From positions 1 to 9,407 of the forward strand of contig JALOBO010000044.1 of NCBI GenBank assembly GCA_023228225.1: a stretch of 9,407 nucleotides of DNA, in the 5' to 3' direction. Numbering within the stretch: position 1 is the stretch's first letter; each line of letters opens with the position of its first letter. The notes beneath the pieces are model-generated. The model made no database searches, had not been told where the DNA came from, and saw nothing but the letters and a program-made list of their open reading frames with translations. The translations under genes were made by a program, and so were the position numbers. Shown piece by piece: positions 1 to 5,164 of this stretch. Source of the stretch: Clostridia bacterium. Lineage in GTDB: Bacteria; Bacillota; Clostridia; Christensenellales; UBA1242.

Positions 1-19
1 AATGATAAGATAATAAGAA

Positions 20-190
20 ATGGAAATTATGACCGTAAGAGAAAAACACATTAACAAGATGGAAGTAGTTAAAGAAGAATTACAAATCTGTATCAAAGGC
101 ACACCACATTATAACGACGTTTATAAATATTATCGCAAGTTGGCTGATGAACTCGAACTATATGATAGATTGGTTGGGGAATCGAAATGA
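20..190 (+). CDS. Small hypothetical phage protein (56 aa)
   Basis: I do not recognise this protein. It is 56 residues from the ATG at 20, or 53 from the in-frame ATG at 29. Neither start has a strong ribosome binding site; GGAA at 22-25 lies 3 nt before the second ATG. In-frame TAA codons at 11-16 exclude an earlier start. The sequence is charged and probably helical (MTVREKHINKMEVVKEELQ near the start, KYYRKLADELELYDRL near the end), with no signal peptide, membrane segment or cysteine pair. Its TGA stop (188-190) overlaps the ATG of the next gene in an ATGA junction, which suggests translational coupling and supports this frame being real. It is the only intact gene here that ends in TGA. 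Confidence 0.6.
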   Translation: MEIMTVREKHINKMEVVKEELQICIKGTPHYNDVYKYYRKLADELELYDRLVGESK

Positions 191-585
191 TTAACTTTGA
201 AAAAATTAGCGCAGCACAAGTCAAGTATCGAGGCATCATCAAAGAAGAAGATGGCGTTATGATAACCAAAATCATTACCACCGATGATGAAACCTATTAT
301 GGTATATCGTATTTTGCTGATAAGCGCAACATCACGATTCTATGCGAGAACCTGAAAGAACTCAAAAAAGAGTTCAAACAAGCCAAAAAGGAGATTAAGG
401 AAATGAAAAAGAAAATTGTTAAGTATCTCTATCGCGGTGAAGAATACGATAGCGAAGATGAAGTTGGTGAAGCCATCATCGAGCGGATAGGCGGCAATTA
501 CAATAACATTGATCCATCAGCAACCGCCGAGTTTGAAAATGAGTGGATTAAAGAAGTCGAAATTATTGAGAAAATAAAATTCTAA
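187..585 (+). CDS. Hypothetical phage protein with lysine-rich helix (132 aa)
   Basis: I do not recognise a family. The ATG at 187 is preceded by GGGGA (176-180) and overlaps the stop of the preceding ORF. Residues 1-50 look like a compact beta-rich unit (MITKIITTDDETYYGISYF). Residues 51-77 are a strongly charged lysine/glutamate helix, probably coiled coil. Residues 73-132 could be a second unit starting MKKKIVKYLYRGEEYDSED and ending in acidic helices. That second unit begins at an in-frame ATG (403) with AAGGAG nine bases upstream, so it may also be made as a separate 60-residue protein, or the ORF may be a fusion of two small genes. It sits in the early accessory region; no function can be assigned. 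Confidence 0.7.
   Translation: MINFEKISAAQVKYRGIIKEEDGVMITKIITTDDETYYGISYFADKRNITILCENLKELKKEFKQAKKEIKEMKKKIVKYLYRGEEYDSEDEVGEAIIERIGGNYNNIDPSATAEFENEWIKEVEIIEKIKF
388..405 (+). promoter_or_regulatory. Internal ribosome binding site and start codon
   Basis: AAGGAG at 388-393 lies nine bases before an in-frame ATG (403-405) inside the 132-residue ORF. The sequence is near consensus for a Gram-positive Shine-Dalgarno. However, the AAGGAG also encodes lysine and glutamate in a lysine-rich helix, so it could be a codon-use accident. Confidence 0.35.
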
Positions 586-699
586 AAGACGATACGATTA
601 CTATCAGCGGTCATACATTTTACCGAATTAAGGCACTTGTTTGACCTTGCTGGTGTTAAAAAGGTAGATTTGGGCGGCTACATTGAAATTGAGGAATAA
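570..699 (+). pseudogene. Frameshifted, truncated DLGGYIE-type phage protein
   Basis: Two adjacent frames together read like the start of a common phage protein that normally begins HTxYRIKAL..DF..VKKGDLGGYIE.E.NLS and continues into glycine/asparagine-rich repeats. In one frame (570-641) the peptide DDTITISGHTFYRIKAL ends at TGA 642-644. In the +1 frame it continues FDLAGVKKVDLGGYIEIEE to TAA 697-699. Skipping one base near 637-641 joins them. No ATG or ribosome binding site precedes the first part, and the repeat domain is missing after the stop, so the gene is degraded at both ends as well as frameshifted. Family recognition is from memory of the motif; the frames are read directly. Confidence 0.65.
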
Positions 700-719
700 A
701 CAAAGGAAAGGAGGTAAAT

Positions 720-917
720 ATGAAACAAATATTAGTTGATAGGGTCAGCGATACTATGTGTGATATTAGTTATAAGATTACCACATTAGAAATCAAAGCA
801 ATTCACGACAAAGTTCAGTTTGGCAAAGTTGATGAAGCCGATACCATCGAGCATGACAAGTTAGAAAGGGCATACGCCATATTAGCCGACACGCTCGAAA
901 AATTATTAAAATTGTAA
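720..917 (+). CDS. Small hypothetical phage protein (65 aa)
   Basis: I do not recognise this 65-residue protein. The start is well supported: AAGGAGGT at 708-715 is a near-perfect Shine-Dalgarno four bases before the ATG. The product looks all-helical, with an N-terminal MKQILVDRVSDTMCDISYK and a leucine/alanine-rich C-terminal helix (ERAYAILADTLEKLLKL) suited to dimer packing. It has one cysteine and no membrane segment or signal peptide. It follows the DLGGYIE remnant and precedes the ORF with the early stop, so it is an intact gene among decayed ones, which suggests continued selection. Function unknown. Confidence 0.7.
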   Translation: MKQILVDRVSDTMCDISYKITTLEIKAIHDKVQFGKVDEADTIEHDKLERAYAILADTLEKLLKL

Positions 918-956
918 GCCAACACAAAGTGCGGAAGAACCGCGAAAGGAAAAATT

Positions 957-1148
957 ATGAAAAAATAAAACTATTATAAGTTAAAATCTGGGTTGATTAT
1001 CAGAAAAGACATCTTGGCAATTACACCGCTCTCTAACGGTGACCCATTATCAGGCTATGCTTGGCCGACCATTACTTTTGCAGATACTTCGCAACCACCG
1101 ATGTCAATTAGCCCAGCAGACTATAAAGAGCTGATAGGCCTTTTATAA
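957..1148 (+). pseudogene. Small ORF interrupted by TAA at codon 4
   Basis: The ATG at 957 has a good ribosome binding site (AAAGGA, 945-950) but the frame reads Met-Lys-Lys-TAA. The same frame then stays open to TAA 1146-1148 and gives a coherent phage-like peptide: NYYKLKSGLIIRKDILAITP, then LSNGDPLSGYAWPTITFADT, then SQPPMSISPADYKELIGLL. One base change (AAA to TAA in an A-rich run) explains the interruption, and would restore a 63-residue protein. The start leader (AGGAAAAATTATGAAA) closely resembles that of the next gene at 1163, supporting this as the original start. Restart at TTG 993 is possible but has no clear ribosome binding site. Family not recognised. Confidence 0.6.
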
Positions 1149-1162
1149 AGAAGGAAAAAATT

Positions 1163-1579
1163 ATGAAACGCTTGCTTGCTTGGTTGTGGAAATACTTTAA
1201 GCCATTTACAAATTGGCGTTTCTTGATATCGTTTGGTATCGCTTGGATCATAACTAATGGGATGTGGTATGTGATAGCGTTTGTGCCGATGAATCTACCC
1301 GATTGGGTAGTGTGGATAGCGATAAGTTATGTCGCGTTTCTATATATGCCATGGACACCCGAAAAATTGATTACAATTCCGATGGCAATATTCATTCAAA
1401 CGCAGTTATTCAAAAATGATAAAAAGACCAAAGCACAATTACAAGAAATGTATAGTCAGGCAAAAAGCGATTGGCGATATACAAAAATTAAAATACTGAC
1501 AATCAAACAACGAATCACATTAAAGATGAAATGGAAAAGATATGAAAAAACAAGTTTGGGAAGTAATAAACGACATTAA
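1163..1579 (+). CDS. Two-pass phage membrane protein (138 aa)
   Basis: This is a small integral membrane protein of unknown function. Residues 20-41 and 47-63 are hydrophobic and tryptophan-rich and should span the membrane. Residues 67-83, after a WTPEK turn, form a third, shorter hydrophobic stretch that may lie at the membrane surface. Residues 84-138 are basic (KNDKKTK, KWKRYEK) and probably cytoplasmic. I recall similar proteins in early regions of gut Bacillota phages, but with no assigned role. It does not look like a holin: it is far from a lysin gene and too long at the basic end. AAGGAAA (about 1151-1157) precedes the ATG. Its end overlaps the start of the next, broken ORF by 38 bases. 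Confidence 0.75.
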   Translation: MKRLLAWLWKYFKPFTNWRFLISFGIAWIITNGMWYVIAFVPMNLPDWVVWIAISYVAFLYMPWTPEKLITIPMAIFIQTQLFKNDKKTKAQLQEMYSQAKSDWRYTKIKILTIKQRITLKMKWKRYEKTSLGSNKRH

Positions 1580-1697
1580 AAAAACAAACGCAACCAAAGA
1601 GGAAATCGCTGATTGAATGTATGGCAACAGAATTGCTCTATATATGTTTCTGGTTCATGACGATTTCGAAGATGATGGCATAGGGTGGAACGCATGA
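1542..1697 (+). pseudogene. Small ORF split by in-frame TGA
   Basis: From the ATG at 1542 the frame encodes MKKQVWEVINDIKKTNATKE then EIAD before TGA (1614-1616). The next codon is ATG, and the frame continues MYGNRIALYMFLVHDDFEDD then GIGWNA to a second TGA (1695-1697) that overlaps the next ATG in an ATGA junction. As a single gene it would give about 51 residues with one nonsense codon, where TGG (Trp) is the simplest ancestor. Alternatively it is two tiny coupled ORFs, the second starting right after the TGA; an AGAGGA at 1598-1603 is a possible but distant ribosome binding site. I do not recognise the family. The first segment overlaps the end of the membrane protein gene. Confidence 0.5.
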
Positions 1698-1740
1698 GCA
1701 ATTAAGTATATTTGATTATCAAAAGGAGTTAAAGAAATGA
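1694..1740 (+). pseudogene. Frameshifted fragment ending in a QLSIFDY peptide
   Basis: The ATG at 1694 overlaps the preceding TGA, but its frame ends after three codons (Met-Ser-Asn-TAA). One frame over, the sequence reads HEQLSIFDYQKELKK and stops at TGA 1738-1740, which overlaps another ATG (1737). Gain of two bases or loss of one near 1697-1700 would join the ATG to this peptide. QLSIF resembles the QL-S/D-LF motif that binds the bacterial DNA clamp, and short phage proteins of the form MxEQLSIFD are familiar to me. The ATG at 1737, with AAGGAG at 1722-1727, encodes only MIMV before TAA, so the gene that followed seems to be lost. Confidence 0.4.
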
Positions 1741-1766
1741 TAATGGTTTAATAAAAGGTAAGTTAA

Positions 1767-1783
1767 TATAGTAAAAAACTATA
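1767..1783. repeat. 17-bp palindrome, possible operator of the recT promoter
   Basis: TATAGT-AAAAA-ACTATA is a perfect inverted repeat with 6-bp arms and a 5-bp centre. It covers the expected -35 position and spacer of the promoter before recT. That position is where a repressor of dimeric helix-turn-helix type would block RNA polymerase. No repressor gene is in the window. The composition is AT-rich, so chance formation is possible. Confidence 0.35.
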
Positions 1784-1788
1784 AAATA

Positions 1789-1797
1789 TGATATAAT
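1789..1797 (+). promoter_or_regulatory. Extended -10 promoter before recT
   Basis: TGATATAAT carries a perfect -10 hexamer (TATAAT, 1792-1797) preceded by the extended TGn element. No good -35 is present at 17-18 bp spacing, as is usual for extended -10 promoters. Transcription would start near 1804, just before the recT ribosome binding site (AAAGGAG, 1805-1811), giving a very short leader. It would drive recT, the MBL gene and the initiator gene as one unit. Confidence 0.6.
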
Positions 1798-1819
1798 ACA
1801 AAGCAAAGGAGTTCACATA

Positions 1820-3028
1820 ATGGAACAAAGCAAGTTGACGCAAGATGAAGTCAAAAACGAGATTTCAACACCCAAGGCCCAAACTTTTAAATCAGCACTA
1901 CAAAAGGCGCAAACTATTTATTTAGATAGTGTCGCCGGAACATTACAAGATAATAATATTCAGTTCGATAATGAGCAAAGAGCTTGTGTATTTGCCGCTG
2001 TTAGCAAAATGCACGAAATCGCAATCGCCAACAATTTAACTATTAACGATTTCGACAAGAGCAACATTACCAAAGTTTTATCGCAAGTCGCATTATTAAG
2101 GTTAAATGCCAACGCGATCCCCAGGGAATGTTTCTTGCAAATACGAAAAGTGTATTTAAATAATGTCATTGTTCGCAAAGAGTTCGAGTTCAATGTTGAA
2201 GGAAGTGGAAATGATAAACTTTTGAGAACTTATGGACAAGATGTCCATAGTGTGGACCAAGCTTGGAAAGTTAGAAAAGGCGATGAGTTCACATACCCAT
2301 CATTTAGGGGTAGAGAGATTGAACCGCCGACTTGGAAGCCAAAATCATATTTTGGGAAAATTGAAAAGGTAGTATATGCGGTTATTACAAATAGTGGACG
2401 CGTAGAATGGTTGATAAGCGATAGAGAAGAAGTCGCAACTAACCTAAAAGCCCATATTATGAACAACTGCCGCTATGCTACCGATGACGTTCGTGAAATA
2501 ATTATGGATAAGATTAGCGGAATGACCCTGGATGAAATGTTAGACGATAAATCATTAAGAACATTCACGAATATAAAGGGAGAAAAGCAAACGCTTATCT
2601 CGTCGGCGTGGTTTCAACCGCAAAGCAAAGAAGCTATGATTGAGCGGAAAATGATGAACAACGCCACCAAGAAATATCCAAAGAACTTCAATAATAGTTT
2701 CATTTCAGAAGCTTATGAAGACACCTTTGAAGATTACGAGCAATATCGAGAAAAGAAACAAATAACCGCTGCCGAAATTATTGGGGTTATTAAAGACGAG
2801 AACGAAGAACCCGAAACCACCGCACCAGAAAAGGTGGAAGAACCCTCGCAAGCAGCGATTAGCGAGTCAAAATCAATTAGCCCATTAAAAACTACCGATG
2901 GTAAAACAATAGAGCAATACGAAGCCGAAAAAAGGGCAAAAGCTGCATCTATCCTAAATATCGGCAGCAAGTCGCTGGTTGATGATAATGGCGAAGTGAG
3001 AGTGGTGGAAGATGACCTTCCATTCTAA
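1820..3028 (+). CDS. recT: RecT-family single-strand annealing protein
   Basis: This is a probable phage RecT recombinase, which binds single-stranded DNA and anneals complementary strands during phage recombination. At 402 residues it is longer than most RecT proteins (about 270-330) because of its tail. Residues 15-300 form the core: a helical start (KALQKAQTIYLDS), the segment VALLRLNANAIPRECFLQIR, corresponding to the region near the DNA-binding core, a beta segment (KVVYAVITNSGRVEWLISDR) and the typical late helix AMIERKMMNNATKKYPKNF. Residues 305-390 are acidic and low in complexity, probably disordered. The end, VRVVEDDLPF, closely matches the acidic tip of SSB proteins. AAAGGAG eight bases before the ATG supports the start. 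The stop lies 17 bases into the MBL gene. Family assignment rests on motifs and the MBL/initiator context. Confidence 0.75.
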   Translation: MEQSKLTQDEVKNEISTPKAQTFKSALQKAQTIYLDSVAGTLQDNNIQFDNEQRACVFAAVSKMHEIAIANNLTINDFDKSNITKVLSQVALLRLNANAIPRECFLQIRKVYLNNVIVRKEFEFNVEGSGNDKLLRTYGQDVHSVDQAWKVRKGDEFTYPSFRGREIEPPTWKPKSYFGKIEKVVYAVITNSGRVEWLISDREEVATNLKAHIMNNCRYATDDVREIIMDKISGMTLDEMLDDKSLRTFTNIKGEKQTLISSAWFQPQSKEAMIERKMMNNATKKYPKNFNNSFISEAYEDTFEDYEQYREKKQITAAEIIGVIKDENEEPETTAPEKVEEPSQAAISESKSISPLKTTDGKTIEQYEAEKRAKAASILNIGSKSLVDDNGEVRVVEDDLPF

Positions 3029-3800
3029 AAGGGAAATTCAATTTTATTGCTTGGCAAGTTCGAGTAGTGGGAACGCTTATATCATGGCGTTCCCCAATGA
3101 ATCGGGGTTAACAAGTGTTTTAGTCGAGTGCGGTTTGCCATATAAAGATATTCAAAAACGAATGTTTGATAACGGATTGGCGTTTGGCAATATCAAAGCT
3201 TGTTTGATTACTCACGCCCACAAAGACCATAGCGAAGCTCTTTCGGACTTACTTGATCGAAACATCAATGTATACGCTAATGAAAAAACACTTGAACCTT
3301 ACAAGGATAACCCGCTTGCACACATAATGGAGATTGATAGGTCGAGCGAAATATTAAAAGATGTATACGCCTATGCGTTTAACACCGTCCATGATGTCGA
3401 GAGCGTTGGTTATGTGATATATGACAAATATACCAACACCACAATCCTATTCATCAATGACACGCGAACATTCGATATAGGAAAGTTAAAAGGACTTAAC
3501 TTCGATTATATATTCATCGAGTGCAATCATGTTAGAAAACAACTTGAAATCGTATTACAAAAAGCAATCGAAAGTGGCGATCAAGCAAAGGTGTTCAAAT
3601 ATACGCGGCAAGTTAGATACCACCTATCGTTGGCTGGCACAAAAAAAATGTTAAGGCAACTTGGTTTATCAAACACAAAAGCAGTGTTTCTAATGCACTT
3701 ATCCGACGATTTAGGGCGTGCCGAAGTTATGAAACGAGAGATTGAATATACGATGAAAGTGGATTGCTATGTCTGTGGTAAAAATGGAGGAATAAAGTAG
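3012..3800 (+). CDS. MBL-fold metallo-hydrolase, probable phage nuclease
   Basis: A metallo-beta-lactamase-fold enzyme of the YycJ/WalJ-like group, 262 residues, about the family's normal length. Metal-binding residues are all visible: the start motif SSSSGN (16-21), the HxHxDH motif THAHKDH (67-73), His127 in TVHDVE, Asp150 in NDTRTF, and His229 in MHLSDD. ECNH (170-173) and YHLS (203-206) are further family features. Enzymes of this group bind two metal ions and cut DNA or RNA phosphodiester bonds. Being placed directly after and overlapping recT suggests it supplies the exonuclease that makes single strands for RecT, in the place held by YqaJ/RecE-type nucleases in other phages. That role is inferred, not shown by the sequence. 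Confidence 0.85.
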   Translation: MTFHSKREIQFYCLASSSSGNAYIMAFPNESGLTSVLVECGLPYKDIQKRMFDNGLAFGNIKACLITHAHKDHSEALSDLLDRNINVYANEKTLEPYKDNPLAHIMEIDRSSEILKDVYAYAFNTVHDVESVGYVIYDKYTNTTILFINDTRTFDIGKLKGLNFDYIFIECNHVRKQLEIVLQKAIESGDQAKVFKYTRQVRYHLSLAGTKKMLRQLGLSNTKAVFLMHLSDDLGRAEVMKREIEYTMKVDCYVCGKNGGIK

Positions 3801-3801
3801 T

Positions 3802-4770
3802 ATGGCAAAAAGATACTTCAGTGATGAAATTATGATGAGCGACGCGTTTTTAGAAATGTCAGGAGAGGCAATTAAACTTTATATCGCGCTCAATTACCAC
3901 GCTGATAACGATGGAATAATTAACAACCGCAATACAATAATGCGTTCAATCAATGTCAATCAAAAAGCGTTTGACGAGCTTATTTGCAAGGGGTTTGTTA
4001 TAGACTTTGATGACCTATCGGTTTGTGTGGTAAAACATTGGTGGATTCATAACATAAAAAGGAAGGAAAGATACCACCCAACCAACTACCCAGAAGCGAT
4101 GGAAAGACTTGTTAAAAAAGACAATTCGGCATACACCTTGACCACCAAAAGACCACCAAAAGACCACCAAATGACCACCAGCCGCTCGCGTTATGTTTCA
4201 AGTTTTACTTCAAATTCAAATTCAATATTATTAACAACATCGATCAAATCAAAAAACAAAAATCACGATTATACAAAAATTGAAGCACAAAAAAACACAA
4301 CTAATGACACCGCATCAAAAAGCGATGCTATCAATGTCGAAAAACCGAGCATTGATGAACGAGCGGAAATAGTCGAAAAACCATTTGACATATTTTGGAA
4401 TAATTACCCAAGGAAAGTTGGTAAGCAAAAATGCCATATTTGGTTCAAGGCGCACAAGGTTAATAGAGAGCTGTTGGAAAAGATGATTGCAAGTATCAAC
4501 GGACAAAAGCAAAGCGATCAATGGCAAAAAGACAATGGTGCGTTTATACCCCACCCATATACTTGGCTTAATCAAGGCAGGTGGGAAGATGAAGCGGTTA
4601 TCGAGTTAGCAAACAACATTAAACCCATTAACCAAGAAGTATCGAAGCCAGCCGATGCAAGTGGCGATGGTTGCAACATCGATGAAATTATTGACAGCAT
4701 TGAGAATTTGAAAAAACAAGCCAACACAAAAACACCATCAAAATTAGTTGGCGGCGATGACCTATTTTAG
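3802..4770 (+). CDS. DnaD-like phage replication initiator
   Basis: This is a phage replisome organiser, 322 residues, that should bind the origin and help load the host helicase. Residues 1-112 form a winged-helix domain with family motifs: AKRYFSDEIMMSDAFLEM, LYIALNYHADNDGIINN, and VVKHWWIHNIKRKERY. Residues 113-193 are a serine/threonine/lysine-rich linker. Residues 194-265 form the conserved C-terminal phage domain (PFDIFWNNYPRKVGKQK, AFIPHPYTWLNQGRWEDE). The last residues, GGDDLF, are acidic and end in Leu-Phe. The start is one base after the MBL stop with GGAGG (3786-3790) upstream. Direct repeats and an AT-rich stretch within the linker-coding DNA suggest the origin lies in this gene, as in lambda O. 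No helicase or DnaC-type loader gene is in the window, so host helicase loading is likely. Confidence 0.85.
   Translation: MAKRYFSDEIMMSDAFLEMSGEAIKLYIALNYHADNDGIINNRNTIMRSINVNQKAFDELICKGFVIDFDDLSVCVVKHWWIHNIKRKERYHPTNYPEAMERLVKKDNSAYTLTTKRPPKDHQMTTSRSRYVSSFTSNSNSILLTTSIKSKNKNHDYTKIEAQKNTTNDTASKSDAINVEKPSIDERAEIVEKPFDIFWNNYPRKVGKQKCHIWFKAHKVNRELLEKMIASINGQKQSDQWQKDNGAFIPHPYTWLNQGRWEDEAVIELANNIKPINQEVSKPADASGDGCNIDEIIDSIENLKKQANTKTPSKLVGGDDLF
4140..4181 (+). repeat. Four 11-bp direct repeats, candidate replication iterons
   Basis: The unit GACCACCAAAA occurs at 4140-4150 and 4151-4161, then as GACCACCAAAT (4162-4172) and GACCACCAG (4173-4181). The copies are exactly head to tail. The 11-bp period is not a multiple of three, so the encoded peptide (TTKRPPKDHQMTTS) does not repeat residue for residue. 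That points to selection on DNA rather than protein, as expected for initiator-binding iterons. Confidence 0.65.
4191..4290. other. AT-rich stretch, candidate origin unwinding element
   Basis: By hand count only 22 of these 100 bases are G or C, well below the surrounding gene. It begins 9 bases after the iteron array and contains short repeats (TTCAAATTCAAATTCAAT, 4209-4226). Iterons beside an AT-rich unwinding region inside the initiator gene match the layout of the lambda origin. It encodes the low-complexity linker, which would tolerate such composition. Confidence 0.5.
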
Positions 4771-4784
4771 AGAAAGGAAAATCA

Positions 4785-4937
4785 ATGGCAAATATCAAAA
4801 AGGAATTATTATTAAGAGCAATACAAGAGTTGTTAAAGCAATATCACTTGGGCAAAGTAAAATCCAAACACAAGATACAACTCACGATGGATAAACTTGA
4901 CTTATTGTTTGGAAGTAAGGGGAACAAAGATGCCTAA
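4785..4937 (+). CDS. Small basic hypothetical protein (50 aa)
   Basis: I do not recognise this 50-residue protein. AAAGGA (about 4773-4778) precedes the ATG by a few bases. The sequence begins MANIKKELLLRAIQELLKQY, an amphipathic helix, followed by a lysine-rich middle (GKVKSKHK) and a second helix (TMDKLDLLFG). There is no membrane segment or metal motif. Its stop overlaps the start of the next gene by eight bases, which suggests coupled translation and supports it being real. Its place right after the initiator gene suggests a minor role in early phage growth, but no function can be named. Confidence 0.65.
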   Translation: MANIKKELLLRAIQELLKQYHLGKVKSKHKIQLTMDKLDLLFGSKGNKDA

Positions 4938-5133
4938 ACCAAAACACAACAACTTTAACATCAGCCCGCAAATTAGCAGCAACTGCCAAAATTGTGCAGA
5001 GCGGCATATTGGTTGCCACGCCACTTGCGCGAAATACAACGAATACCGATCAACTCTTGAACAATATAGGGGCAAGCGAGCGTTTGCCATGTATACTTCT
5101 CGCATCGGTCATTTTGATTGTAAAAAAACCTAA
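4930..5133 (+). CDS. Four-cysteine probable zinc-binding protein (67 aa)
   Basis: A small phage protein with a CxxC-x6-CxxxC cluster (C19, C22, C29, C33; segment NCQNCAERHIGCHATCAKYN) that probably binds one zinc ion. I recall the pattern C..C..R..GCH..C..Y as common in small Bacillota phage proteins of unknown function. The region around residues 34-52 is basic and helical. I chose the ATG at 4930 because AAGGGGAA (4917-4924) lies at proper spacing; the in-frame ATG at 4897 lies deep inside the previous gene and adds an unlikely 11 residues. It overlaps the preceding gene by eight bases. Possible roles include binding nucleic acid or a host protein; neither is shown. Confidence 0.75.
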   Translation: MPKPKHNNFNISPQISSNCQNCAERHIGCHATCAKYNEYRSTLEQYRGKRAFAMYTSRIGHFDCKKT

Positions 5134-5164
5134 ATAATATGGTATTCTAATAATGAGAGATAAA

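Noticed and set aside
641..670. Promoter TTGACC with TAGATT at 18-bp spacing
   Set aside because: The -10 is poor, and both boxes fall in DNA that encodes the conserved DLGGYIE-type motif, so the match is explained by coding sequence.
931..943. Hairpin GCGG-AAGAA-CCGC before the broken ORF at 957
   Set aside because: Only four base pairs with no T-run. Too weak for a terminator, and no sign of a riboswitch around it.
188..1715. TGA read as tryptophan across the genome (code 4)
   Set aside because: Almost all confident genes end in TAA or TAG and three TGA codons sit in one open frame at 1614-1715. However, tryptophan is TGG throughout RecT, initiator, TerL and portal, no core gene needs TGA as sense, and TGA forms a normal ATGA stop/start junction at 187-190.
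1960..2970. Three minus-strand ORFs within recT
   Set aside because: They are 77-78 codons each, with no ribosome binding site or protein-like sequence, and lie fully opposite a gene with strong family motifs.
5114..5148. Own promoter for the lipoprotein gene (TTGATT with TATTCT)
   Set aside because: The spacing is 23 bp, too long for a normal promoter; other -10 choices are poor matches. A separate promoter cannot be supported from sequence.
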